Below, one piece after another: positions 8,643-17,600 of a stretch of DNA of 37,118 nt. Numbering within the stretch: the stretch's first letter is position 1; each line of letters starts with the position of its first letter. The stretch comes from Linderina pennispora (lineage: Eukaryota > Kickxellomycota > Kickxellomycetes > Kickxellales > Kickxellaceae). The stretch spans positions 1-37,118 of the forward strand of contig NW_024468334.1 in assembly GCF_002104995.1 (NCBI RefSeq), given 5' to 3'. The notes beneath the pieces were generated by a model. That model saw nothing but the letters and a program-made list of their open reading frames with translations. It was not told the DNA's origin and searched no databases. The position numbers and the translations under genes were made by a program.

Positions 8643-9346
8643 ATGCCATCATTCCATAACTTCCTTAAGAAACATATAGCTGATCTGAGTACTGAAGAAA
8701 GAGACATGCTAACTTTAGTGCTTATCCATGACTTTAACATGAGTGCTAGCTTAGCATTCCAAGTGCATAATTGGATCCAACTTAGTGGAACTTTTTATGA
8801 GATAAAGGTTGAACATATATGGGGGTCATTCCTGGACTTGTAAATATTAGATATTTGCAATTTACTTAGTTAGATATTTGATTAATCGTTTTCAGAACAG
8901 TTTTTTGCTACTAATTATTTTTATCATGGTTAATATTAATTATTGTGTCCAGAATGTTTCTATGCTTATAATTGATTTTAAAAATACAAATATTTTTTTT
9001 GCCATTTCACCCAAACCGCCATCGGCATCTTGGAAAAGTTTCAGTGAACATAATTTCCTTGTGGTTGCTTAGCCACATCTATTGAGATATTGACTTTTGT
9101 TGCCCAATGATAATTAACCCCAGATATGCAAAGTTTTTCTTTCTGGTTGAAATTATGTTCACTGAAACTTTTCCAAGATGCCGATGGCGGTTTGGGTGAA
9201 ATTTTTATTTCACTGAAATTGCCAATAGTTTCAATATGCACAAATAATTGTTGTGCAGATAACTATCTCTGAATGACCTCCTATATGAAGTGTGTCAAAA
9301 TTCCCATAGATATATAGAGTGGATGGTAGCATATAATATGTTTTAA
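8643..9346 (+). pseudogene. Small helical element protein, copy 2, split by a hairpin element
   Basis: The first part (8643-8820) aligns with the small protein at 5560-5799: F-x-x-F, EER, FNMS, WI, then IKVEHI. At 8821 homology stops exactly where GGGGGTCATTC begins. After the hairpin element ends at 9281 and one TAT is passed, the same reading frame resumes at 9285. It gives a matching tail with a YEVC motif, an IEWMVA motif and a TAA at 9344-9346, as in copy 1. So an intact gene of about 81 codons was interrupted by element insertion. As written, the frame ends early at 8841-8843. Whether it could still be expressed by splicing out the element is unknown. Confidence 0.7.
8821..9281. mobile_element. 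Hairpin (foldback/MITE) element, family A copy 2
   Basis: Begins GGGGGTCATTC and ends GAATGACCTCC, with TAT immediately on both sides (8818-8820 and 9282-9284; five bases TATAT also match). Its right three quarters are nearly identical to the element at 3961-4317. The inner left arm begins abruptly at about 9001, and the 180 bp before it do not match copy 1, so the left side is rearranged. It inserted into the small helical protein gene, which gives independent support for both ends. Confidence 0.8.
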
Positions 9347-9959
9347 AATGGTAGTTATATAACTGTGACCATTCTGTAGCCCTCACTTATAACTCTTAGA
9401 TATATTTGTTAGTGTATTATTCCTTTCTATAGAGTAATTGCTTTTCTAAAAGAACTATCATCTGGTATCTAAATATGAGTTGGCTATATATCTCTCCTAT
9501 TAATATGAATATCTAAATAGTAGTAGGAATGTCCTCTGAATATACAGAGTGCATAATATATAACTACAACACCATTACTGAAATAGAGAATAATATGAGC
9601 AACTCTTTACTAAAGGCTTAAGATCTAGATTCTCATATAAATATTGCCCTTATTTCATCTAGTATGGCATCTTCAATCACTGTTGTTAGTGCATTGATCT
9701 TTTGTTCACCTATAGAAACTACACCTCAGACATTTCTTATAGACAAATCATATTATTTGCTTATTTGAGTACATTCTGTCTGTCTAACTAATATGCATCT
9801 CTTAATAGTAAACTAATCTCATCTTATCAAAAGTGTGATATTGCTTAGATATAGGATATATAGACCAGAAGTAATTTCTCAGATTTAGAACAATAGATAT
9901 ATTATCATTAACTCTTCTAAGAACACTTACTGTATTAAGCATATTCTTATGTGACTTGT
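9347..9959. other. AT-rich DNA without a recognisable gene
   Basis: Dense stops in all frames, rich in TATAT and ATATA. No repeats shared with the rest of the window were noticed. Probably decayed element DNA. Confidence 0.5.
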
Positions 9960-10139
9960 ATATTTGATGTTTTAAAATAGCACAGTTTGATGCTTTCTAA
10001 AATTGATGACATATATGATTGCTTGGTGCATATCTATTAATTACAGATGGGATTCTAATAACTTGATGAATTTATTATGATTTTTTAAAATGGCATAATT
10101 TGATTCTTTCTAAAATTGATGATATATATGATTGCTTAG
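9960..10139 (+). repeat. Second block of the ~113-bp transposase-tail repeat
   Basis: Two partial units match those at 7028-7290, including AAAATTGATGA, GATTGCTT and the TTTTTTAAAATGG spacer. No transposase body precedes them, so the repeat unit moved or amplified separately from the gene. The last unit is interrupted by the Tc1 element that starts at 10142. Confidence 0.7.
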
Positions 10140-10141
10140 TA

Positions 10142-11723
10142 CACTGAGCGGCAAAATTGAGTCATAAAAATGGAATTCATCGAAAATCTTCAATAACTTC
10201 TCAGATTGTTGTGAAGTCCACATGAGAAATTTATTTTATAATCTATGCAATGCCCAACCGTAGCATACAAAGTTATAAGCACGTCGCTCAAGAAATCACT
10301 GAGAAACTGATTTTTAAAAATTGTATTTTTTGACTCAATTTTGCTCTCAAAAATTCGACGATGTATCGCTCAATATCTGGTATGGCCACCATGGGCTTTT
10401 TTGACAGCTGCGATACGCGCAGGCATCGAGTTCACCAGCTGTGAGCAAATGGTTTCATTTACTTGCTCACACCAGATGTCCTGGACCCGCTCCCAGAGGG
10501 TGTTGAGATCTTCGATTTCAGGCCCATTACGGATCTCATGCTTAATGAAGTCCCACAAATGCTCAATGGGGTTGAGATCAGGGGACTGCGCTGGCCATGG
10601 TAGCACTGAAATGGAGTTCTCAGCAAACCACCTCCTTGTCCTAGAAGCCATATGGCATGAAGCATTGTCCTGTTGGAAGATGATGTCACCCTTGTCCAGC
10701 CCATACATCTCAATTGTTTGCAGTGGTTCCTCCTGCAGGACACCCACATAGACCGCTGTGTCAATTCCCCCCTCAAGCCAGCAGAGTTGGCCAGGGCCAC
10801 ATGAAGTTATGCATCCCCAAACCATGATCCCACCTCCACCATATTTTTGGGTTGGGGTAATGTGGTGATCCTGGAGGACTCCGCCTAGTTTACATAAGCA
10901 CCTTTCACGTCCATCTGCTCCATTAAGGTGTATTCTTGTCTCATCTGACCAAATTACCTGACTCCAATTGGTGTCTGTCCAGCTCCCAAAGGCCATAGCA
11001 AATTGGCTTCGATCCTTACGATGGCGATCTTTCAGTTGAGGGACTTTTATTCTGTGCATAGATCGAATCCCTTGGCGACGTAGTGCGCGTCTGATAGTGT
11101 ACACTGAGATGTGCATACCAGAGTATTGTGCCAGCTGTTGTCGGATCTGCGTTGCTGTGGAACATGCACCAGTAGTAGCAAGTTGACAAATGTATGTCTC
11201 ATCATGTGGTGATAGCAGCCAACTACGACCAGCATGGAAGTTCCTCTCTACGCTATGTTGTGCTCGGGCAATGCATGATACTGTGGATTGGGAGACTCCT
11301 GTGTCCAATGCAATTTGCTAGGTTGAGAGAGGATTTGATAGAAGAAATTTGATGTGATTTTTATGTGATGATTGTAACTTTTCAGGCATAGCTAGAATAG
11401 AAATGAGATGTGGATGTGGATGAGAGAATGCTGTTGTCTTGTTGGCTAAAATATGGAATTTGCCCACTGCTGTTTTGGGTATAAAACTAAATGTCGAAAG
11501 TAGGAAAGGTCAAAAATGATCACTACTAAAAATTACTACTTTTTCAAAAGACAGTAATATCAAGGGAGTGCGACATTCTAGGAACATTGGTCTTACACAA
11601 TTCTCATCATCGCATGCAAGTGATATGCATACCCCACTATCAAGGGTATTGCATCACTGCTTTTTCAGATATCAAACATTTTCAGAAGAAAAAATTTTTG
11701 TGACTCAATTTTGCCGCTCAGTG
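10142..11723 (-). mobile_element. Tc1-family DNA transposon, copy 1
   Basis: A 1582-bp element bounded by inverted ends starting CACTGAGCGGCAAAATTGAG, with TA on both sides (10140-10141 and 11724-11725), the standard Tc1/mariner target duplication. A second internal ACTCAATTTTG motif near 10331 gives a nested repeat structure at the left end. It carries one transposase gene on the minus strand and sits inside a unit of the transposase-tail tandem repeat. Confidence 0.93.
10370..11389 (-). pseudogene. Tc1-type DD34E transposase with one in-frame stop
   Basis: A long frame below 11308 encodes a Tc1 transposase. It has the catalytic WSDET (D122 of the 312-aa frame), QQDNASCH (D214) and SPDLNPIEHLWD (E249), with exactly 34 residues between the second Asp and the Glu. 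The 11308 start is a TTG and is not a plausible eukaryotic initiator. The same frame continues upstream to an ATG at 11387-11389, with helix-turn-helix-like sequence, interrupted only by a TAG at 11318-11320 (codon 24). The protein would be about 339 codons, the usual Tc1 length. One nonsense codon separates it from an intact gene, so the insertion is recent or the base is a sequencing error. The element's GC content exceeds that of the surrounding DNA. Confidence 0.88.
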
Positions 11724-11725
11724 TA

Positions 11726-12113
11726 TTAAATAACAAATCAATTACTAGCAGTTGACAAATATTTTAAAAATCAGAATGTTTAGTGATGGCCAAAAAGATT
11801 TTAGCAACTAGATTAACTAATAAACAAAAATATAAGAACAGACGCTTCTCCGAAACCCCCTTCGGCATCCTGAAAAATTTCAGTTGATTTCTTGTGAACC
11901 AGCCTCTATCTCAGTAGAAGCATATTAATTGTGTATCAACTGAAATTTTTTAGGATGCTGATAGGGGTTTCGTTGAAGCACCCTTTCTTGCTTTTTTGTT
12001 TATTAGTTAATATAACTGCTAATATCAATTTGACCATTACTAAATATTCTTTTTTTTTAAATTTTTTTCAACTACTAGTAATTGATTTATAATTTGTCAA
12101 TTGGTTAGTCTAA
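11726..12113. repeat. ~390-bp long-armed palindrome, family B copy 2
   Basis: The centre matches the family B hairpin at 7464-7583 (cores with CTTCGGCATCCTGAAAA and TTTCAGTTGAT, and a shared loop). Here the arms are much longer: imperfect complementarity reaches outward through the ACTAATAAACAAAAA and AATCAATTACTAG stretches on both sides to the flanking Tc1 ends. The whole spacer between the two Tc1 elements is one foldback structure. Confidence 0.7.
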
Positions 12114-12115
12114 TA

Positions 12116-13696
12116 CACTGAGCAGCAAAATTGAGCCACAAAACTATAAATCATCGAAAATCATAAATAATTTCTCAGAACGACATTCATTGAATATGAT
12201 AAAATGAATTCATAGTGTATGCCATGCACTAATCTATTTCATGAAGTTGCATGCTTATCGCTCTTGAAATATTTGAGAAATTGAGTATTTAAAAATAAAT
12301 ATTTTTGACTCAATTTTGCTCACAAAATTCGTCAATTATTTTCTCAATAAATAGTATAGCCACCATAGGTTTTTTTTGACCGCAGCGATAGGCACAGGCA
12401 TCGAGTTCACTAGCCATATACAAACGGTTTCATTTATTTACCTATTTATAATTTTCTAGGCCAACACAATGTAGGTGCCAAAAACGATGAATTTTAGCCT
12501 TTATCTGATCATACTCATAATGAAGCCCTATGAGTGAGTAGCGCATCGTATCTAGGGGACTACACTGATCATCATACAGTAGAAACAGAATACATATCTA
12601 GCAAACTTGTAGCCCAAATTGTCAATTATGTGATGATGACTTCTTCACATATAATCTTTGCACCCTCCTACTGCTTATCATAGGTATGTAACCAAGGAAA
12701 GATATATACCATCACATGCACACTGGTCAGTGTGTCACATCCCCCTCAACTAGGGAAGCAATGGCCATAGCTGTATAGAGATACACTACTCTAAACTAAG
12801 AATATACTTTTTCTGATTATCTTAGAATCTATGTTTCTTCCTAATATTCACAGAATAGAGTATATTCATTAAGATATTTCAATTTCACTGTTACCTATAG
12901 TACATGTACTTTGTATAGTAAGTACATCTGATTTGATCTATTGAGTATTTGATCAGAAGGAGCTGCTTAAAGAGGGATTAAGAAAATTGCAAAATATATG
13001 ATTCATACTATATTGCTTATCATTAGGCACAGAGGTTACATATAGATATCTCATAGTATAGAGCAGATAGCCACAGTAGTAACCTCTCTACTTATCTATA
13101 TACTGATACTATAAAAAATCATGTCATTGAATTACGTTGCTTCAAAGGTGAGCTGATGTGTAGTTGTACATCATTTATAGTTGATAATTCCTTCAGTGAA
13201 CTAGCTATCAAACTCATATCTCTTCAGCGTTGAATACTAGTCATGTGAGTATCAACTATGCATTCAACATCCATAAGAGTGATGGCAGCGCTAAAGCATT
13301 GATCATTTCCTTCAGAATTTTTCTTTGCATATTGAATATATGATAGTACCATGCGTAGTTGAGCAATGTTGTGAATGAGATGTTAATAGTGAAGAGCGAG
13401 TGAAGCAGAGTTATAGGTAGTGATTTCGCATTATTCGAAAAATGATATGGTATTGAAATAGCACTACGAAGGCAAAGTGAGTCAAATTTTTGCCTCTCCA
13501 ATTTTTAGAGTTATTTACTATTGCTTCGTTATCATGCGAGGTACAACGTTTAGAGAACATTTGACTACATACTTTTATACTATGTCAAGTCCCCATCGAA
13601 CATATATCAAATGGAAGTATCTACGTTATCTGATGACGAAGATATAGCATCAAAAAGTTGAAAAAAAATTTTGTGACTCAATTTCGCCGCTCAGTG
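12116..13696 (-). mobile_element. Tc1-family transposon, decayed copy 2
   Basis: Starts CACTGAGCAGCAAAATTGAG and ends in the complement of CACTGAGCGGCGAAATTGAG, with TA on both sides (12114-12115 and 13697-13698). It is 1581 bp, one base shorter than copy 1, in the same orientation. Its left 300 bp clearly match copy 1, including the 3' end of the transposase frame near 12350-12440 (GCATCGAGTTCAC). The interior has no long frame and only weak resemblance, so it is an old copy that kept its length while losing its coding sequence. Confidence 0.8.
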
Positions 13697-13698
13697 TA

Positions 13699-14741
13699 CC
13701 ATATCTGTACATATCAGTGCTTTTAAAGATTAACAATGTAGCCATAATTACTGCTTGCACATTGAGAAGCAATGGAATTATGTTTTGGGGAATGTGAGGG
13801 GCAACAGGAAAGGAGCGTGTATAGGAAAAATGCAATTCCGCTATAAGTAGGGTGCAATGTGCGGAAATTGAGCCTATAGACCATTTATGAACACCGACTG
13901 TCTCATTCTCCCTATTTCCTAAATAAACCACTATCTAACCGTGGGACAGAGTGTATGTCATCTACGTAATGATCGCCCTTCTATGCAGCATGCAATGTGT
14001 GTGATGAACGAGCGTGAGTGCAGATTGTAGGACTACAACTGTGGCGGGATGTAATTGGAAGAACCCACTGCATCTTTCTTCCACTGGACACAGACAATCT
14101 CCATTGACAGGGCGGATATTCACTGCGTGGGGATGCCTACAATGATCCCATAGAAACACAATTTATTTTTCTTTTGGAGCTTGGCCGCCGCACACCATGT
14201 ATCTAATCCTCACTGCGGTACTCAGTTCATCGGGGATGCCCCTCGACTGTCTTTTCCGCAGTTTTCTCAGGATGATTGACAAGCTCGTGAAAAATTCGCA
14301 TGGCCATATGAGGGCTTTTTGGTAAGTGCTTTGCATCTTGGCGTGAGCATCCATCTCTTTTCCGTCTAGGGAAGGAGATCATGCCAATTGTTCCTTCTTC
14401 GGCTATTGCCTATAGCTCTTATGCGTATTTCTCTCCCCTCACGCCAGCTTTCTCAGCTGTACATATGACGTAAAATGAAGCCTACCACAAAGCCATATTA
14501 AGACGCTAACAGATAGACATCATGGACAGGCCAAATACTCCCTATTTCGTTTCCTCCTCCTCCTCTCCCCTTAGAAGGCTCCAATTATCTAGGCTTTCTT
14601 ATCCAGCAAGGAGCGTTCCTGTTAATTCCTCCTTCTATCGTGCCTACTCCATATTGGACAGTTATTTGTGCCAGGTGTTTACTACTTTCGCTGTTGCTTC
14701 ATTCCTATTTAATTTACTGATATTTTTCCTGGCACATACCA
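13699..14741. other. Transition region and PTR2 upstream DNA, no gene seen
   Basis: GC content rises again from about 13.9 kb. Frames of 60-100 codons occur on both strands but show no motifs. The last ~200 bp, with pyrimidine-rich tracts, are presumably the promoter and 5' UTR of the peptide transporter gene. Confidence 0.45.
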
Positions 14742-16466
14742 ATGTCGTCTGCTTCTGTCAACAAGCTGTCGTCGGAGCACGACTCTATCCACAAGGAGGA
14801 CCTGCACCCAGACCATCCCGAGGACTACCTGAGGGAGGGTGAGCGCTGGGCCACCGAGGAGGACATGAGCACGCTTCGGCGCGTCAGTGACCGTCTGCCA
14901 ATTGCTGCAATATTTGTAGTGCTGACCGAGTTCTGCGAGCGCTTCACATACTTTGGTATCACTGGTCCGTTCCAGAACTACATCCAGAACGGCTACAAGG
15001 TCCCTGGTTCCGACCCAGGAGCCATCAACGGCGGCCAGTCGATGGCAACTGGACTGGGTAACTTCTTCCAGTTCTGGTGCTACCTGACCCCGATTTTTGG
15101 TGCGGTTATTGCCGACCAGTGGCTGGGCAAGTACAAGACCATTCTGCTGTTCGGATGCATCTACACGCTGGGCGACCTGATTCTGACCCTGACGTCGATT
15201 CCCGCATCGATTCGGCATGGTGGTGCGCTGCCTGGCCTCATTATCGCCATGATCACGATTGGTCTGGGCACTGGTGGTATCAAGGCAAACGTGTCGCCGA
15301 TGGTTGCCGAGCAGTACGGGCGGTATCGTCCGTTTGTGCGCAAGAGGAAGGACGGCACTGAAGTGGTGGTTGATCGCGAGGTCACGGTGCAGTCGATCTT
15401 CAACTGGTTCTACTGGTCCATCAACGTGGGTGGATTGTCGGCAATTGCAACAACGGAGATAGAGTCAAACATTGACTTCTGGCCGGCGTATTTGCTACCT
15501 ACGTGCATGTTCGTTGTGTGCGTGACAGTGTTTTACTTTGGTCGTAACCAGTACGTGGTCAGCAAACCCACTGGGTCAATCATCTTGAAAACATACCGTG
15601 TGATCCGCGCCGGTATCAAGAACCACAAGGCGGCGAAAGTTGAGAACCGGTTGATCGTGAACGAGACGACCAACAAACCGATCAACTGGCTGCACTACGC
15701 CAAGCCGTCGTACAATGTGGCGGGCCTGAACATGGACTGGGACGACAAGTTCGTCGAGGAGCTGAGCGTGGCGGTGCGCGCGTCCAAGATCTTCCTGTGC
15801 TACCCAGTGTTCTGGCTCTGCTATGGGCAAATGTCAAACAACCTGGTGTCGCAGTCCGGCCAGATGATCACTGGCAAGGTACCGAATGACATTATGCAAA
15901 ACATCGACCCGCTGGTCATCATCATCCTGATCCCCTTTTTTGACCGCCTCATCTACCCTGGTTTCCGTCGCTGTGGCCTCGAACTGCGCCCTGTCACCCG
16001 TATCACCCTGGGCTTCACGTTTGCTGCTGTCGCGATGGCGTATGCCGCCGTGGTGCAGCACTTTATCTACAAAACTGGCCCATACTACGATCACCCGTCG
16101 GAAAAAGTCAGCGGTGTGCACCATGGTAACAACGACATCTCTGCTGCTATTCAGGTGCCATGCTACATTCTTGTGGCAATAGCTGAAATTTTTGCTTCAG
16201 TCACTGGTCTCGAGTATGCGTACAAGAAGGCACCTGAGAGCATGAAGTCGATTATCATGTCGCTGTTCCTGCTGACCAATGCCGGTGGTTCAATCCTGGC
16301 GTTCTGCTTCAACTCGATTTCCACCAACCCGCACCTTGTCAAGAACTTTGCCATTGTCAGTGGCCTCATGGCTGCATTTACAGTCCTTTTCTATATTTGT
16401 TTCCGCAAGTATGACCAGCAGGACCAGGATGCATACCGTAGCCAGCTCGAGTATAAGAAGAATTGA
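14742..16466 (+). CDS. PTR2: PTR2-like proton-coupled oligopeptide transporter (POT family)
   Basis: A 574-aa plasma-membrane transporter expected to import di- and tripeptides with protons. The POT signature lies at about residues 64-80, with the E-x-x-E-R-F proton-coupling motif (EFCERFTYFG) on the first helix, followed by a G-rich second helix (GNFFQFWCYLTPIFGAVIAD) and GLGTGGIKANVSPMVAEQY (about residues 173-191). About 12 membrane segments are visible, with a cytoplasmic loop of ~80 residues in the middle (~280-350) and a basic C-terminus. The length suits fungal PTR2 proteins (~550-620). The frame is uninterrupted and no intron is needed. The start at 14742 leaves a hydrophilic ~55-residue N-terminus, as usual for fungal members. 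It marks the right border of the AT-rich island. Confidence 0.95.
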   Translation: MSSASVNKLSSEHDSIHKEDLHPDHPEDYLREGERWATEEDMSTLRRVSDRLPIAAIFVVLTEFCERFTYFGITGPFQNYIQNGYKVPGSDPGAINGGQSMATGLGNFFQFWCYLTPIFGAVIADQWLGKYKTILLFGCIYTLGDLILTLTSIPASIRHGGALPGLIIAMITIGLGTGGIKANVSPMVAEQYGRYRPFVRKRKDGTEVVVDREVTVQSIFNWFYWSINVGGLSAIATTEIESNIDFWPAYLLPTCMFVVCVTVFYFGRNQYVVSKPTGSIILKTYRVIRAGIKNHKAAKVENRLIVNETTNKPINWLHYAKPSYNVAGLNMDWDDKFVEELSVAVRASKIFLCYPVFWLCYGQMSNNLVSQSGQMITGKVPNDIMQNIDPLVIIILIPFFDRLIYPGFRRCGLELRPVTRITLGFTFAAVAMAYAAVVQHFIYKTGPYYDHPSEKVSGVHHGNNDISAAIQVPCYILVAIAEIFASVTGLEYAYKKAPESMKSIIMSLFLLTNAGGSILAFCFNSISTNPHLVKNFAIVSGLMAAFTVLFYICFRKYDQQDQDAYRSQLEYKKN

Positions 16467-17600
16467 ACAGATTTTTGGTGGAATCCATTTATCACATTGC
16501 AGTTTATTTCAGAGTGACTAAGAATATCATTGAGCTACAACTGATACATTTGATTTTCTTTGATAATATGTTGTCAATTTAAAACTCCAAATGAGTACGT
16601 GTGATATGTAGTGTTCAGCTAATAAAAGGGGGAATAAGTTTGGATTTCAAAACTAAAGAGAAAGGAAAAAGAGAAAGGAAAACTGCTAATGCCACGCACT
16701 AGCCTTTTTAAAGATTCTGCTGCTGTGTGGCATCTAACCCTATCAGTGAAACCGGGGTGGAAAGCTGTGGTTGTAATGGTCACAGGTCTCTACTACATAA
16801 CTCTATTAGTTCAGCACGAGAGCTGCTCTCAATGTCAGTCGACTTGATAACTTCCATGGCGTCATCATAGCAGTCATCGCCGGCTGGGCAACACTAGGAC
16901 ACTGGCAGTGTTTGAGTCTAATAAGAACATATTTATGAATTTAAGCTATGTATTAAAGTTAGGATTGTGCTTCTACTACTTTAGGTTGGTCCAAAAATAT
17001 ATAAGATAGGTTTTGAGTTGGCTATAAAAAAAGTGATAGTATTACACTATACTATAGAGAGAGGAATAGTTATGTGAATATTTAATAGTCGTACACTTAG
17101 GGACTTTTACTGGCCAGTGTGGCAGCCATGCCACTGGCAAGATCATCATCTATGATACATTTTCTACTAATTTGATGGAAATTCGTTGCTGGTAATTACC
17201 ATTGACACCACAAGTCTTTTGTAATGACTGGTGTATTGGCTGCCATCGCCTTGTTCTTTGCAGTGAGCCCATGGCTGCTATTTCCCCCTGTGGTGTTGGC
17301 CCGTTGCTCAACGGCATCGACATATGCGACACCAAAATGTGTTGGCAGCCAATCCTTCGCGCTCACACGTGACCACCGCCAAGACTACCGGAATTGTGAG
17401 TGGCGTGACGTTGCTGACAAGTCGAGCTGAGTCGGCTTGTGTATGGCAGTGTAACACTCCTCAGTTGCGGGAGAGGACATTCCCAAGCATTTGCTTTCTC
17501 TTGATAATTGTATTGGCCTGCTTGTCTCTGCTCTCATTTTGTTTTCTACGTTACACATCTCCCTGGACCGCACCTTTAAATTCTTCTAATCGTGGAAGAC
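16467..17600. other. PTR2-VPS4 intergenic region
   Basis: No supported gene. AT-rich 3' flank to about 16.7 kb, then a dispersed repeat (16703-16900), further AT-rich sequence to 17.1 kb, and GC-richer promoter DNA before VPS4 containing a C/T-rich stretch (17500-17570). Confidence 0.5.
16703..16900 (+). repeat. Dispersed repeat, copy 1
   Basis: About 190 bp resemble, in inverse orientation, 26863-27053 at about three quarters identity by eye. Shared blocks include GTGAAACC, GGTCACAGGTCTC, GAGAGCTGCTCTCA/GAGCTGCTCTCA, ATAACTTCCATGGCGTCATC and GGCAACAC/GCAACAC. Neither copy has a long frame. It may be a SINE-like or MITE-like family; no terminal structure was established. Confidence 0.65.

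Noticed and set aside
11306-11308. Transposase start at 11308
   Set aside because: The codon is TTG; the same frame extends upstream through a TAG to an ATG at 11389 with expected N-terminal sequence.
14709-15218. 169-codon minus-strand frame
   Set aside because: Antisense of the PTR2 start region.
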